A program made the translations under genes and the position numbers. A DNA stretch of 64,000 nt, from contig CM055102.1 in the NCBI GenBank assembly GCA_029204225.1, positions 38,825,014 through 38,889,013 of the forward strand, in the 5' to 3' direction. The notes under the pieces were generated by a model that made no database searches, had not been told where the DNA came from, and was given only the letters and a program-made list of their open reading frames with translations. Below are positions 1 to 11,166 of the stretch, in pieces. This DNA is from Diphasiastrum complanatum. Its lineage: Eukaryota; Streptophyta; Lycopodiopsida; Lycopodiales; Lycopodiaceae. How positions within the stretch are numbered: the stretch's first letter is position 1; every line of letters begins with the position of its first letter.

Positions 1-436
1 AAGAGACCAACGCGAGTTGTTCCTGATGTTCATTGCCTCATTTTCATGAAGCAGATTGCTTTCTCTTTAGAAATGGATTGATGAATGTCCTTGTTCTTCC
101 TCTCTTCTCCTCCATCTCTCATGCTTATATTGTGTTTGCTAATTGTTGGATCTAATTGTGATTGGATTGCAAGTTTTTATACTTTTTATGAGGGAGAGAG
201 AGAGAGAGAAAGAGTAAGCTATCTTCATTGTGGATCGTAGTGTTAATGGTTATAGTGTTAATGTTTAGGATTAATGGATGTTAGAATTAGATGTGAATCT
301 TCCATTCATGTTGAAATCTGAACTATGCTATCGCTCTCATGGAAACGAATCTACACGTGATAACTAACTTCATCTTCTCGATGCTAGATTGATTAGATCT
401 TGGGTTGAGGATAGGCAAGAAAAGAAACCCACTACA
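1..436 (+). mobile_element. 3' end of a 5' LTR, Athila/Tat-like Ty3/gypsy element (partial)
   Basis: No coding sequence is visible. The stretch ends in ACTACA a few bases before a primer-binding site that reads like the Asp-tRNA type of Athila/Tat gypsy elements, so it is best read as the downstream end of a 5' LTR cut by the window edge. It contains a short GA-rich run near 193-210. A matching 3' LTR was looked for between 6.2 and 8.4 kb and not found, so the element is degraded or its 3' LTR lies elsewhere. Confidence 0.45.
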
Positions 437-440
437 ATTT

Positions 441-458
441 TGGCGCCATTGCCGGGAA
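441..458 (+). promoter_or_regulatory. Retrotransposon primer-binding site, Asp-tRNA type
   Basis: The sequence TGGCGCCATTGCCGGGAA closely matches the Athila/Tat primer site TGGCGCCGTTGCCGGGGA, which is complementary to the 3' end of plant tRNA-Asp (established knowledge). It lies four bases after an LTR-like CA end. It fixes the element as plus-strand with its internal region to the right. Confidence 0.65.
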
Positions 459-1649
459 GCTACGCCAATTTTTCAGTTTGCAACATGTTTGTTGGATGGT
501 TAGGTTGCATTAGGCATCTTGTCGTGGCATGAATATTGTTAAATTTGCATTTAGGGTTATTTTGGGAGTGATTTTGCCTGATTTGAGTGGATTTGCTTGT
601 TTGAAATCTAATGTAATTGTGGAACATGAAAAGCTATTCAGATCACCAATCTTAAGATCCATTTGGATTTGAGATATCAGAAAAAACAATAAAAACTGGT
701 CAAATCTGTCAGATTTTGGTCAAAAGGAGACAAAAATCGTCATCAGAGTGATAACTTTTTGCCCTCTTTCAAAAAATGTTCGCTGAGTTGCAGGCACCTT
801 TGGTTTTGATCACAGAACCTTCAGTTTGAAGCACGGACAATCCTTCCCAACAGATTTTCAACATCATCAGAAAAACCATCAAAAAAACACAAAAAAATCA
901 CGAAAACCCTAAAATTACAGAAAAAGAACTTTCATTTGATTCACTGTGCATATATGTGATTCAGATCTATCTACTACCAGGTCGACGAAGAATTATATCA
1001 GAAATAGAAGGTTTTCTCAGAGGATCAGTTGTCATATTGTCATATTTTTGTTAAAAAAAAGTCTCTTTTTTGCAACCAAAACCTTCGTCGAGTTTCCAAA
1101 TCATTATGTTTATAGTAAATTAGTATTTTTGAGTTCAGTAAGCATTTATCCTATCCAGATCATAGAAAATCTTTATTTTTACCCTCACCAAACTATAAAA
1201 ACTGTGTTTTTTGTGAGCCAGAAACCTTTGCCAGTTCCACCCTAGTCTTATTTGTGTCAGATTCTGAGTCTGAGAGTTCGCCGAAAGTTATTTCCGAAGA
1301 ATTTATTAGAAAAAGCTAATTAGATAGTTTTTTTTTTTCAAAAATAGCACTGCTGAACCTTCGTCGAGTCAATCTTCGCCTAAGAAACCTTCTCCAGTTC
1401 TATTTTTAGGTTCTGATTTTTCAAATCAAGTCCCTGTCAAATTTTGGGTCAAATATGATACAATCTGAATTTGTTTCTGAGAATTTTTTCATTTTTGAGA
1501 AGTATCGATTGGTTGAATTTCGAAATCTTTTTCACGATATAGAATTTTGATTCTTGTCAAGTAGAAGAGATCTAGGAGATCTAATTTAAGATAGTTTTAA
1601 TTGAAAATCTAAATCCAATCTCATTGTCTGCTTGATTTAATCTATAAAG
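459..1649 (+). other. Retroelement leader, no gene seen
   Basis: Between the primer site and the first plausible gag start there is only AT-rich sequence with scattered stops in every frame. A 99-codon open frame at 946-1245 has no recognisable domain or coding bias and is treated as chance. Confidence 0.4.
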
Positions 1650-1829
1650 ATGGCTGCCCCTGGAGGTGCTCCTCAGGAAGTCACTCCAATCATTGTTAGA
1701 AGAGCACCCCATTTGGATTTATTCAAATACAATAATTTCTCAGAATTTTTTGAGTTTTTCAAATTTTTTGGATTTTTTCCATATCTTAACATTTTTGGAG
1801 TTTTTCAAGTTTCTTTAAAAATTTTCTAG
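1650..1829 (+). pseudogene. Possible gag start, 59 codons then stop
   Basis: An ATG at 1650 opens a 59-residue frame beginning MAAPGGAPQEVTPIIVRRAP, a plausible retroelement gag N-terminus placed about 1.2 kb after the primer site. After about residue 28 the frame runs into the T-rich repeat and becomes Phe-rich (SEFFEFFKFFGFF) before stopping at 1827-1829. The repeat has apparently replaced or invaded the coding sequence. Function is inferred only from position; no zinc knuckle or capsid motif is visible. Confidence 0.25.
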
Positions 1830-2215
1830 TGTTTTTTCAAAACCGTACATTGTTCCATCCTCTGTAATTTTTTCATACAATATTTTTTTTTCAACCCAGT
1901 TTTTGCATCTGCAGCCTTCCCAGTTCCATCCTGCGTATTTTGAATTTTTTTGAGTTTTTCAGATTTTTGATAATTTTTCGAGTTTTTCCGAGTATTTAAC
2001 TCTTTCGAGATTTTCGAGTTTTTAAATTTTTTGAGTTCTTTCGGATTTTATCAAATTTTTGAGTTTTTTTCGACATTCCAAGTTTTTTTTAGTTCCTTTC
2101 AAGTTTTTCGAGGTTTTTCGAGTTGTATCACGATTTTCGAGTTTCTTTCGAGCTTTTTGATGTTTTCGAATTTTTCACATTTTTTGGTTTTTCCAATACC
2201 TTATGATTGTTTCGA
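1735..2215 (+). repeat. T-rich degenerate minisatellite, core TTTTTCGAGTTTTT
   Basis: About 480 bp are dominated by degenerate reiterations of a core such as GAGTTTTTC or CGAGTTTTT, with variants GGATTTTT, GAATTTTT and CAAGTTTTT. Spacing is about 12-30 bp. The strand is strongly T-rich and the complement A-rich. Open frames here are Phe/Ser-rich artefacts. Confidence 0.65.
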
Positions 2216-2221
2216 CAGCTG

Positions 2222-2545
2222 ATGGATACTCAGCAGCCACAATCACCACACGTGTAATCACCTACTACTACAAGATCCAGGTCCCAATCACCAACCGGGA
2301 CATTCACACTGCTGACATCATTCCCTCGCATCCAACAAGCAGTTAATTCTGTAGTAGCATTTCAACAGCCACCATTGGCAACAGATTCAAGAGAGGGAGA
2401 AATGGAGCTACCTGCAACCAACAAGCAGAAGATACACTTGCAGTTGATCCCACTCAAGAAGACAAAGACAGAGAAGACAGACGGTCAATTCAACGGTGTC
2501 GTGAACGGGTTTGGTTTGTGTTGTGAATGTATTTGTTTCTTTTGA
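2222..2545 (+). pseudogene. Unrecognised coding-like frame with one internal stop
   Basis: From the ATG at 2222 a single frame runs 107 codons, interrupted only by TAA at 2255-2257. It reads MDTQQPQSPHV*SPTTTRSR and later has a Lys-rich stretch (LIPLKKTKTEKTDG). The hydrophilic Gln/Pro/Thr/Lys composition and its place just after the gag-like start suggest a retroelement gag or spacer ORF. I do not recognise a family. Confidence 0.25.
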
Positions 2546-5028
2546 ATTTTCTTATGTGGAAGCTTACAAGATCCTAGACACGCGACTACAGATCACAAAA
2601 CAGATATCATTCTAGCAATCAAGACAGCAGAAGACAAGGAGATGCACGAGATAGAGCAACTATATTATTAGTTTAATTTTTTAGAGCGAGATGGTCAGTG
2701 GCTTACTCGTTGACGCTCTGCACTTTTGCTGTGTTCTGCTCGTTGACAGACTTTCATGCACAAGTATTTCATTTCTATTCTTTTTCTTTTCTGCTCTACT
2801 CACGCACATTCTCTATGTACTCTTTTTTATTCAAAAAAAATTTATATCTCCACTGTGTGGAATTTACAAGATAGATAAACAGAGAATTACAAGAGTAGCT
2901 AACGCTAATCAATTAATCAGTTACTCTCCATTGTTGCTAACTATTTCAGCTAGGTGTGAAGTTTAAGACTCCACACCCGTTGGCAGCATGAAAGATTTTC
3001 TTTCGTTTCGTGTCGTGTCGTGTCTTTTTGGTCCTGGAAGCATGTTTGACTTTCGCGAATCATTCAACCTTCGAGTTTCGCTTCGCTTCGCTTCGTGTCT
3101 TAGGGTTTTCGAGGTACGTTGACTTTCGCAAATTATTCGCCATTCGACCTTCGCTTTGCGTCGTGGCAAAGTTGCAGGAGTTCACCATTTCTGAAAAAAC
3201 GGGACTCAACCAGGAAGAGAACCCCAATCGTATACCTCAGGTTTCGAGCACCGGGAAGATGAAGATCCTTAAGGAGGGGGAAGTACAAATATTAGAAAAT
3301 CAGTCTTCTCCTTCAACCACTCCTACATCCACATCATCTACATTCCCATCATCCATTTCTCTTGCCACGACATTTGTATCTACTTTCATGTTTGCTATAT
3401 CATCCACACCATCTATCCCAATTTCCATCATCAGAATACCACCACCACCACCTTATTGTACATCTTTCTGTTATTCCACCATCTCACCGTTCATCTCTTT
3501 TCAAACCCTGGTAGTCTTACCGAGGCAGCTAAAAGAACATTATAGTGTCTTGCGGAGACCAACTACCACCTACATTGGTTGGCCAATCAAAAAGAAAGTA
3601 GGTGAAGCTGCAAGAAAAGATAATAAAAAAGAAAGAAAAAAAATCAGAGAGATCTAGCTGAGAAGGCCAATACAAAAGAAAAGATCGAAAAGTGGACAAA
3701 GATCTTAGCCGAGTCTGAACAAATAGCGAATCAAAGGAAAAGATGAAGACGACAGTGGACCTGCAGGATAAAGTGAGCTCCATTCCAAGGAATTAGTGAT
3801 CAAAGTTCGACACTACAAAGATTTGAAGGTGATATTGTCAATTCCTTCACCTTCTACCAAACCCCTCATCGTGTTTCTCTACCATCATCAACCCATCTGT
3901 CCAATCTGTTTCTACCACCATTTCATAGCCTCCTTGAAGATTGATAACCCAAGGTTTGTGTGACCTACCAATTGAAGGTTCTCCACTTCTCGTCAAGACA
4001 AGAGTGTCAATGAGGCCGAGACTTCGACTGGAAGAAGAACTGAGGAAACACCTTGAAGCAGAAGGAGAATACAAAGAGTGCCAAGACAATTCATGATTAT
4101 TTGACAAGACCTACAAGGAAATTGTCCGAAAAATCCAGACAAAAGATTCAAAGGCAATTTTCAGAGGACAATATGTTCAGATGATCGAGAGCTGGTATAC
4201 ATACAAGCTTATACCAGTGGTTAGGCCTTATTAGGGACCTATTCAATTGGGCATAAAAATGAGATTCATCACATTCGAAGCCATCAAAAAGGAGATAGGC
4301 TACGAGAAGTCTCTTGACAAAAAGAAAGCTGAAAAGAACAAGCAAGAGACTCTCGGTTACGTAGGGCTATTCTGATAATCTGTTGTGACTTTGAAGTGTT
4401 GCCGAAAAGCGCAACAATATCAACCAATAAGTTCTTGGTTTTACGTAGGCAATCGTTGATCCATGCCTTTCCAAGAATCAAGCGTCAAAGCTGAGGCATT
4501 GTAGTGGGACCTGCAACACTATAGGGGGAGGATAATGTGTCGATGCAGTGTCTCATCACCCAAAAAGGATTTCCAGCAGAGATGAAGTTGAGAGCCGAGT
4601 CAGAGAGCACGAGAATCATTAGTGCTAGGCTAAAATGAATATTCCGTGAGTCCCATGGTATTTTCTAAAAGATGGATAGCCATGTGGGAGCTAGCAATTT
4701 AGACTATCTCAACTTGAGTTATGTTTTTAATAAAGACGCCTCCTATTATCCAGTAAGAGGTGGAACTCAAATCTTTATAGATTGGAGTTCACTCAGTTGC
4801 AAGAGGTGGACTCCACTACAATTGGGTTCTACAGCTCATGGATATAGATAGGAGCCTCCTCCACGAGTTCCATAGCATGTGTTATGTACTGAAATGTTGT
4901 TGCTCTTTGAATTGAAGATCTACTACTTGCATTTCCTTCCATGCTCCATCTTCATGCATATAGTTTGGGTACTGATGTATGAATGTGTTTTTTGTTGTTA
5001 ATTCTCTCTTAAGGATTGGTTTGGGCTT
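2546..5028. other. Degraded interspersed DNA, no firm gene
   Basis: An open frame at 3010-3657 (215 codons) has a Ser/Thr/Pro-rich middle and a Lys-rich end but no recognised domain, and its first third lies in the TTCGTTTCG/CTTCGCTTCG simple repeat at about 3000-3165, so I do not call it a gene. Positions 4425-4475 resemble 33255-33320 (a shared TTGGTTTTACGTA block followed by a GCTTTCC or CCTTTCC end), so the two places probably hold pieces of one repeat family. Short frames on either strand between 3.5 and 4.5 kb carry no domain. Confidence 0.35.
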
Positions 5029-5304
5029 AGTATCAAGTAGATGTGCAGGGCTTGGAAGCTAATCCATCATTCTACTCAATTCAGATGCTTCTTAGTTATT
5101 GGCTCCCTGAGGAGTTCTTCTTGCAACTGTTGAGTGATAGTTGTAAGAAGCACTTTGTAGGATTCCCATTTGTGTTAGTATTAGGTAGATGTGCAAGACT
5201 TGGAGATTGATCTACCATTCCACTGATTCTCGATGTTTCCCAGTTTTTGGCTCTCTGAGGAGTTCTTCTTACAACTGTTGAGTGACAGTTGTAAGAAGCA
5301 TTTT
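5029..5304 (+). repeat. Tandem duplication, 148-bp period, two copies
   Basis: Copy 1 starts at 5029 (AGTATCAAGTAGATGTGCAG) and copy 2 at 5177 (AGTATTAGGTAGATGTGCAA). Both include TTGGCTC-CTGAGGAGTTCTTCTT and end in the hairpin at 5266-5297 or its diverged counterpart. Substitutions are scattered, so the duplication is not recent. Confidence 0.75.
5266..5297 (+). other. Perfect 13-bp stem-loop
   Basis: TTCTTACAACTGT, a 6-base loop TGAGTG, then ACAGTTGTAAGAA: the arms are exact reverse complements. The counterpart in the first tandem copy (about 5118-5149) has two positions that would pair as G-T or mismatch, so the palindrome is better preserved in copy 2. Confidence 0.8.
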
Positions 5305-5802
5305 GTAAGTTCTGTGATTTCAATTTAAAGAGGCTGAGTTGATTCTGTGATTTTGGTAGGAGTAGTTTTGGTTTAATTCCATGTTTCTCGAGTAGAATAG
5401 CTTAACAATAATCTGTAGTTTGTAAGAACAATGAAAGAACTGAAACAGTTTGTATAATGTAGGAAATCGAGTTCCTGACAGATTTTATATCCAAGATGAG
5501 CTACCATTGTCAATCAAGGGTCGAAATCAAGTTGTCGTTGTGCCTTTGACAGGCGGTACAACACCATTATACTACCATTACATTGAAAACAGAATGAATA
5601 AAAAGCCATCTATGGTTGCGCCCATTGTAAATCCGATTCTGTGTCAAACAGTAGCGTCTTTAACACTTATAGAATATTCGAGTCTCAGCTAACTGTCTCA
5701 GCTATCCGAGTCTCAGCTAGTAGAATCGTTGTCAAGTAGCTGCTAATAGAGAAAGAAGAAGTTGCTAATAGAGAAGTAGAGGTAGGAGATGCTTGTGCAA
5801 AC

Positions 5803-5988
5803 ACCCTTGCATGGCCCGAGTTGTCACTTACAAGACATGTCCCATCAACTGCTCCATCACATGTACAACTGACTCTAGTCTCGTGATTGAACCCAACCCT
5901 TGCATGGCCCGAGTTGTCACTTACAAGACGTGTCCCGTCAACTGCTCCATCACATGTACAACTGACCCTAGTCTCATGACTTAACCCA
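5803..5988 (+). repeat. Tandem duplication, 93-bp period, two copies
   Basis: ACCCTTGCATGGCCCGAGTT begins at 5803 and again at 5896. The two 93-bp units differ at only a handful of sites. 93 is a multiple of 3 and both strands stay open (plus 5793-5984, minus 5685-6047), but neither translation is recognisable. Confidence 0.8.
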
Positions 5989-6919
5989 AAACACAATAAT
6001 ATAGTAAATCTACTTTTATTATGACTCTTTGTGCCATCTATATCCATAGATTACAAAAGATTTGTATTCACCCCACAACCTATAGGCCGACCAAACATTG
6101 TCTAATTCTACAAGGTGGTTTAATAATTTTACGTTTTCAAATTTGCATCAACATATGATTCCTTACAAAGTCAATTTGAAAGGTGACAACCAGTGTTGAG
6201 TGTGGGGGGAGTATATAGGTGCCCGGGTGGTATCAACAATGATATCAACATTGTAGAACATACCCGACTGATATATGATTTTGTGATACTACGATCGATA
6301 CCCGACCCAACCTGCTTTTAGCCCATCAATGCACATATCAATACTCGAATTAGGGACAAAGGATTCGAATTTAACATGATATCAATATAGTATCCATTTT
6401 AAGTTGGTTTTCAAAATTTACGTATGTGATAAATATTATTCACGGTGTCCCAAAGACATGGTGGGCACCAACAAAGTATTGGCGTTTGAAATCATATGCA
6501 TATTACATTTAAAAAGGTCATGATACCAAGACCCGACTGGTATAAAAAATATCAATACTCTCCAACAATGGTAACATGTAACTTGCCAAAAAGCACAAAA
6601 GATGGGGACATAATAGAAAGCGGCCAATCAATCATACTTGCCACTAGTCGGAAACCTCTCTCAATGTCATTGTAAGAAAAGAAAAAGAATCAAAGGGACA
6701 CTCAAAAACTTGCTGATTAGAGAGCCTTGCTAAGGCAATGCCAACAAATTAAAATGTCCAAAGTGGCCAAACATATAAGAGAAACTCGTTCAATCACACG
6801 TTCTGGTTCGAGAACGCGTATATTTAAAACCGTATTTCATTTACCAAGAACAAAAATCAGAATCAAGTATTCAAGAAAATTCACCAGCAATCAAGTATGT
6901 ACAAGGCGTTAAAAGTTTT
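5989..6919. other. Possible retroelement 3' end with polypurine-like tract; no gene
   Basis: GTTGAGTGTGGGGGGAGTA near 6195-6213 resembles the polypurine tract that precedes the 3' LTR of Athila-type elements. Nothing downstream matches the 5' LTR end at 1-436, so pairing with that element is unproven. The rest (6214-6919) is AT-rich with repeated GATATCAA words and no defensible ORF. Confidence 0.3.
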
Positions 6920-8160
6920 TCACCAACGTCTAAAGATACTGAAGTGCCCTTGGAGAATCTTTATGATACAATCAGAAATTGAAGGTACACTGATTTGACA
7001 TCGACTACTGAGAGACTCAACACGATACTGAAGCTTGTCTCGTATTATTAATAGGCTTTCTGATTCAATTGTTTTTGAATCCACGATTATGGGAAAAGAA
7101 TCGTTTGCCAAGTCCATGAGGATGGTGCCAAGGTGATCCGTCATGAAGATCATGATACTTACATTTGGTTGTAAACAGACATTTGTTCGACATTTTCACT
7201 TAAAACGTTTCCGAAGAACCTCGGCTGTTCTACTCGTTACCCGCAATTTCTCAATCTCATTCCGCTTGCCTTCTGCGGCTTCCCTGTTTCTATTGCCTTG
7301 CACAAGAAAACTTGAGATTGGCTGTGGTATTTTATTAGATCTCTTGGATCCGTTATCCATTGGTAGATCCTGGGTATAGCAAGTTGCAAAGCACGTCAAG
7401 CATTATCTGAGCTAAATTAAACAAATCCAGCAGGTGTAAAGCTTCAGCATTTGTTTCATAAACAGGAGATGACAGAGACTGACAAATAACGGTAAGAACA
7501 GAGCTATGAAACACATTACGTTTTTGGATCAAAGTGGAATGCTGTAGAGGATAGTTCAGCTTTGTATAATACATAACAGTAACAAAGACAATTCAGTGGT
7601 TCCAAAGCTTATACGGCTTCTTCTTAACATGAGAACACGAGAGTCATTCTCAAGATGCTATCAAGAAGAAACTATGTGTGCAGCATTAAGGTATACGGTC
7701 AATAACTGTAGGCAGAGAACAAGGCAGAGGTACCCGATCTACCTTGAGCATCTGAAGCACGTTTGTAATGTCCTGTAGAGGTAGTCGCAGATGCCAGCTC
7801 GGTAAAGGACTACGAGATACAGGCACTCCGACAAAAGGCATACACGGATCAACATTTTCATCACCTCCTGCCCGGTTGAAAGCCACAGTCAAAGCCATGC
7901 CTGCCTGAAGAAACCCTCAGAGACTCCACCTGATACCCCACAACACTCTGCCTGCTCAGCAAAGTCTCCAAAATCGAACTGAACCACTTCAAGCGATCGA
8001 AAAACGGTTTGAATTGAGCTCGAAAATCAACCTCAAAATTCCTGACTGCTTTCTGCACAGATGCTTTTCACCCTTTCCTTGATTGTGCACTCAAATGGCT
8101 AAGCGCGCCTGCCTAATCTCCTCCTGGTCTCGCAAATGGCCTGGAGATGAAGCCATATGC
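6920..8160 (-). pseudogene. Gene-like minus-strand fragments, family not recognised
   Basis: Reading the minus strand from about 8153, a frame starts MASSPGHLRDQEEIRQARLA and then stops. After a shift comes QKAVRNFEVDFRAQFKPFFDRL (8058-7861), then frames at 7898-7686 (includes DENVDPCMPFVGVPVSR), 7574-7353, 7399-7196 and 7153-6920 (includes DSKTIESESLLIIRDKLQYR). Composition and codon use look like genuine protein rather than chance. Possible donor sites exist (for example AAG|GTAGAT near 7737). I cannot name the family. It may be a multi-exon host gene, or a captured and decayed fragment, since stops and frame changes are frequent and no complete start-to-stop path was found. Confidence 0.3.
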
Positions 8161-8313
8161 TGTGTGTGCATTAACACCATGCTTATATATAGATATACAG
8201 CAAATGCTTGGGCAGCCAAAGGAAACAAGAAGACGAGGTAAGACAGAAGAGACAGAGAGAGGGAAACAAAAATTTGACGCTAGTTTGATTGATCCTTAGG
8301 CGAAATTCAAAAT

Positions 8314-8315
<2 letters not shown>

Positions 8316-8368
<53 letters not shown>
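8316..8368 (+). repeat. (GA)n microsatellite
   Basis: An uninterrupted GA dinucleotide run of about 53 bp. Confidence 0.95.
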
Positions 8369-8369
<1 letters not shown>

Positions 8370-9875
8370 CAAAATGAAATATTTTGAAATTACTAAAGTT
8401 GAGGCTATTAAAATTTGCATGTTTGTTGGTGTGTGTGTATAAGGGGATTGCACTCATTTAGTGACCTTTTCTTCTCTTGCATCTTATTAGTCCATGTACA
8501 AGGAAATGGATTCATTTTCACCCTTGCACCGGTTCTTCAAACAACCACACTACTATGTAGCAACCTTGGCACCAAATCACATGGCTTGTCAGGGATCTTC
8601 TTCTCAACGGCCAGGACTTTGAGACTCTAGCATGTTCTTTCATGTACTCTCAAATGCATATTTAATGACCTTTCCATCAAATCCTTCTGACCTGTTGCAT
8701 ATTTACAGCTATGGATATCTAGGCCAGGTATTTTCTTAACATGGAATGGCCTTTCAATCGAGTCACACAACCATAAAATTATGGCAAGGCCATTCACCGC
8801 TAATGGCCTTGCTATAATTCTACAACCACGGCTAAGTAAGAATCTTCTCGCAGGTGTAAAGGATTATCTAAGAATATTATTATATGGCTAGAATTGTTTT
8901 TTGCCTACACTTCTTTTATTTTTAGTAGGTTGCAATATGCTTCTCCAACTTTTTGACAAACTTCTTGTGGGCTATAATATGCTTTTGAAAGTTTTACAAA
9001 CTCAAACATTCATATTTTGTTGACATGTCACTTTTGAAGGTCGTAATCTACTTCAAATTCATTTTATAGTGTCATGCTCATAAATTTTTGAATGAGGGAT
9101 TTTGAAATTCATCAAATCTCATTGCAACCCATGCATTCCTTACGAATACTAATCGTTGCATGATCTAATGCACTATGAACAATACAATGCCTCACTAATA
9201 CTTTAAAAACACAACAACCACCCTTTACCCAACTTGATTACTAAGTTTTTGGAGGAAAATGAAGCCCTCAAGAAATGTACTGAAATGTTACAAACTTCTT
9301 AAAGTGAGACAACTAAAGTTATCGTTGAGCTCATGTGAGATGTGAACAATTGGTTACAATGGGCAATTTCTTCACGTCAATATATGTTTTTTCTTTTGCA
9401 CTTTACTTGGGTACCATCACAATAGGAATAACATATTCATAGTGTTTGATTCCATAAATAGAATCAACTTTAGCCTATTCAACTCTTGTTGAATTAGTTG
9501 TGAGTAGTGGGAGTTACAATAATATGGTCAACTCACTTTTGTGTTGTCCCATTTACTAATAGTATGTTGTACTAAATCTATTAGGTTGTCTTTCAAATCT
9601 TCATAACTCTAGACAAAGCAATATTTCATAGGCAGTGTTTTTAGATCATCTAGCTCTACCCTCTACACTTGCTCTACCACGTAGACTAGTTTTTCTTCCT
9701 CTCTTTGATAAGCTAGATTTAGGAGTTCACTTTCAACGGTCTCTTATAGGCAAGTGGATCAATATTGGTATAGATTATAGTTTCCTTCTAGCCTATGATA
9801 AGAAAACTACAAGGTTGTAGTCTTTAAAATGTGTAGGTAACTCATGAAGTACTTCAGGTAGAGATTTTTCTATGC
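8370..9875. other. Gene-free AT-rich DNA
   Basis: Only short random open frames are present (longest 8415-8630 and 9635-9820, no domains). This DNA is the left flank of the gypsy insertion that begins at 9881 and should be contiguous with 15139 onward in an empty-site allele. Confidence 0.5.
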
Positions 9876-9880
9876 ACATC
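9876..9880 (+). repeat. Target-site duplication, left copy (ACATC)
   Basis: ACATC immediately precedes the left LTR and is repeated immediately after the right LTR at 15134-15138. Five bases is the usual Ty3/gypsy duplication length. Confidence 0.9.
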
Positions 9881-10800
9881 TGTTGCGCCGGCGCCTCAAA
9901 GGGCGCTGGGACTTGAGCGGTTTCCCCAATACGCGCTTAAGTCTAACATTCATCCATCATGCACTTACGTAAAAGCCAACTCAGAATCGTAACAAGCTTA
10001 ACCATTCAGACTTAAGAAAACTGGAATCCCAACCAACCCGAAAGCCAACTCAGAATCCGTCCCCAAAAGGTAACCAAAGGCAAAGACAAGCCACACATGA
10101 AACCCAAGGCATAGTGGTCGCCAAACTGACCAATTGGCAGAGCGGCAAGCCCCATGTCGATGACAGGGACCCTTAGGCGCCAGCGACGCAAAAAGGTTGT
10201 AGTAAGGGTCCTTCCACTTGGACCAGTCCCGGAGGCGAAACCGAAATGGTAATCATCCCCAAGGATAAACTTTATTAGATTTGGAAGAGGTTACATTCAT
10301 ACATAGACTGACCGGTCTCGGGGCCACCAACACGTGCTGGGCATTGTGCCTGGCTCGTGCTGGTAGAGGGAGCTGAGACCTGGCGACTGGATTCCTGGCG
10401 CTGGTTGAGCTGCCCAAGTTTCTGTCTGCCGGACTCCCCCTATAGTTCTGCTGTGATTCGGCGCACCCCCTCTGGTTTGAAACATAGTGCTTTCTGGTAA
10501 AGCACGCTTTTTAGGACTTAGTTTTTATTTTGCTGATTAAGCCTGGCAAGCCTGGCAGAATCAGTCTGGCTCCCGGACATGGGTCCCGGGAGCCGTCCCG
10601 GCGGCCGAATCAACCTGCTTTCCTGACTAGGCCATGACTCGAGCTCCAGAGCTAGCTCATGACTTTGTGACTACTTGACTGGCTCACCACAGGTCGGAGG
10701 CTCAGTCCTTGACATTCTAACTTGCTCTGGGACCTTAGGGAGTGTCACCCCTTTGAGTCTTACAGGGCACGCTGGGTGCACCCAAGTCAGCTTTACAACA
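9881..10800 (-). repeat. LTR, 3' copy for the minus-strand element
   Basis: It starts TGTTGCGCC and ends TTTACAACA on the plus strand, with TG...CA termini. It contains the self-complementary GCGCCGGCGC at 9885-9894 and a perfect 9-bp stem-loop (GGCTCCCGG/CCGGGAGCC) at 10568-10594. Open frames inside it (for example minus 10297-10485) are duplicated in the other LTR and are not genes. Confidence 0.95.
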
Positions 10801-10816
10801 TCCTCCCCTCGTTTGA
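10801..10816 (-). promoter_or_regulatory. Polypurine tract
   Basis: On the minus strand the bases just before the 3' LTR read AACGAGGGGAGGA, a standard polypurine tract that primes plus-strand DNA synthesis in LTR elements. Confidence 0.8.
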
Positions 10817-11166
10817 GAAAGCTGATGTCCTCATCAGGGCCAAACTAGAACCTAAGACTCATGGCACGGGCTTAATTCACCGGCCAGACTTTAGTCACAT
10901 ATACAAGGGCACGGGCTTGATTCACCGGCCAAAGGAAACCAACTGTAAAGCAGAGTAATGATATTGTGTTTTACACCCAGCACAGGAAAAGTGTGGATCT
11001 AGTTCACTTAGTAAAACCTGTGTGAAGCTGCTGCACTTAGACATCAAATTAAAGCTCACTCCTCAATGAGAAATGCGGCTTACTTTATTAGCATGAAAGA
11101 AAAAGGTACTCACGGCTCCCTTAAGCCTCAGATATGTCATTGTCGTCGCACATCTGGATGAGTCCC
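10817..11166 (-). other. 3' untranslated part of the gypsy element
   Basis: No coding sequence is visible between the protease stop and the polypurine tract. A short block (GCACGGGCTTRATTCACCGG) occurs twice, near 10865 and 10909, a tandem repeat of about 44 bp. Confidence 0.5.

Noticed and set aside
946-1245. 99-codon plus ORF
   Set aside because: Phe/Ser/Ile-rich, no domain, within retroelement leader; most likely chance.
8370-9875. Search for tRNA or rRNA genes and CRISPR-like spaced repeats, here and across the window
   Set aside because: No cloverleaf-like or rRNA-like sequence and no regularly spaced repeats were recognised; tRNA resemblance is limited to retroelement primer sites.
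10297-10485. 62-codon minus ORF occurring again at 14630-14818
   Set aside because: Both copies lie inside the two LTRs; the duplication is explained by LTR identity.
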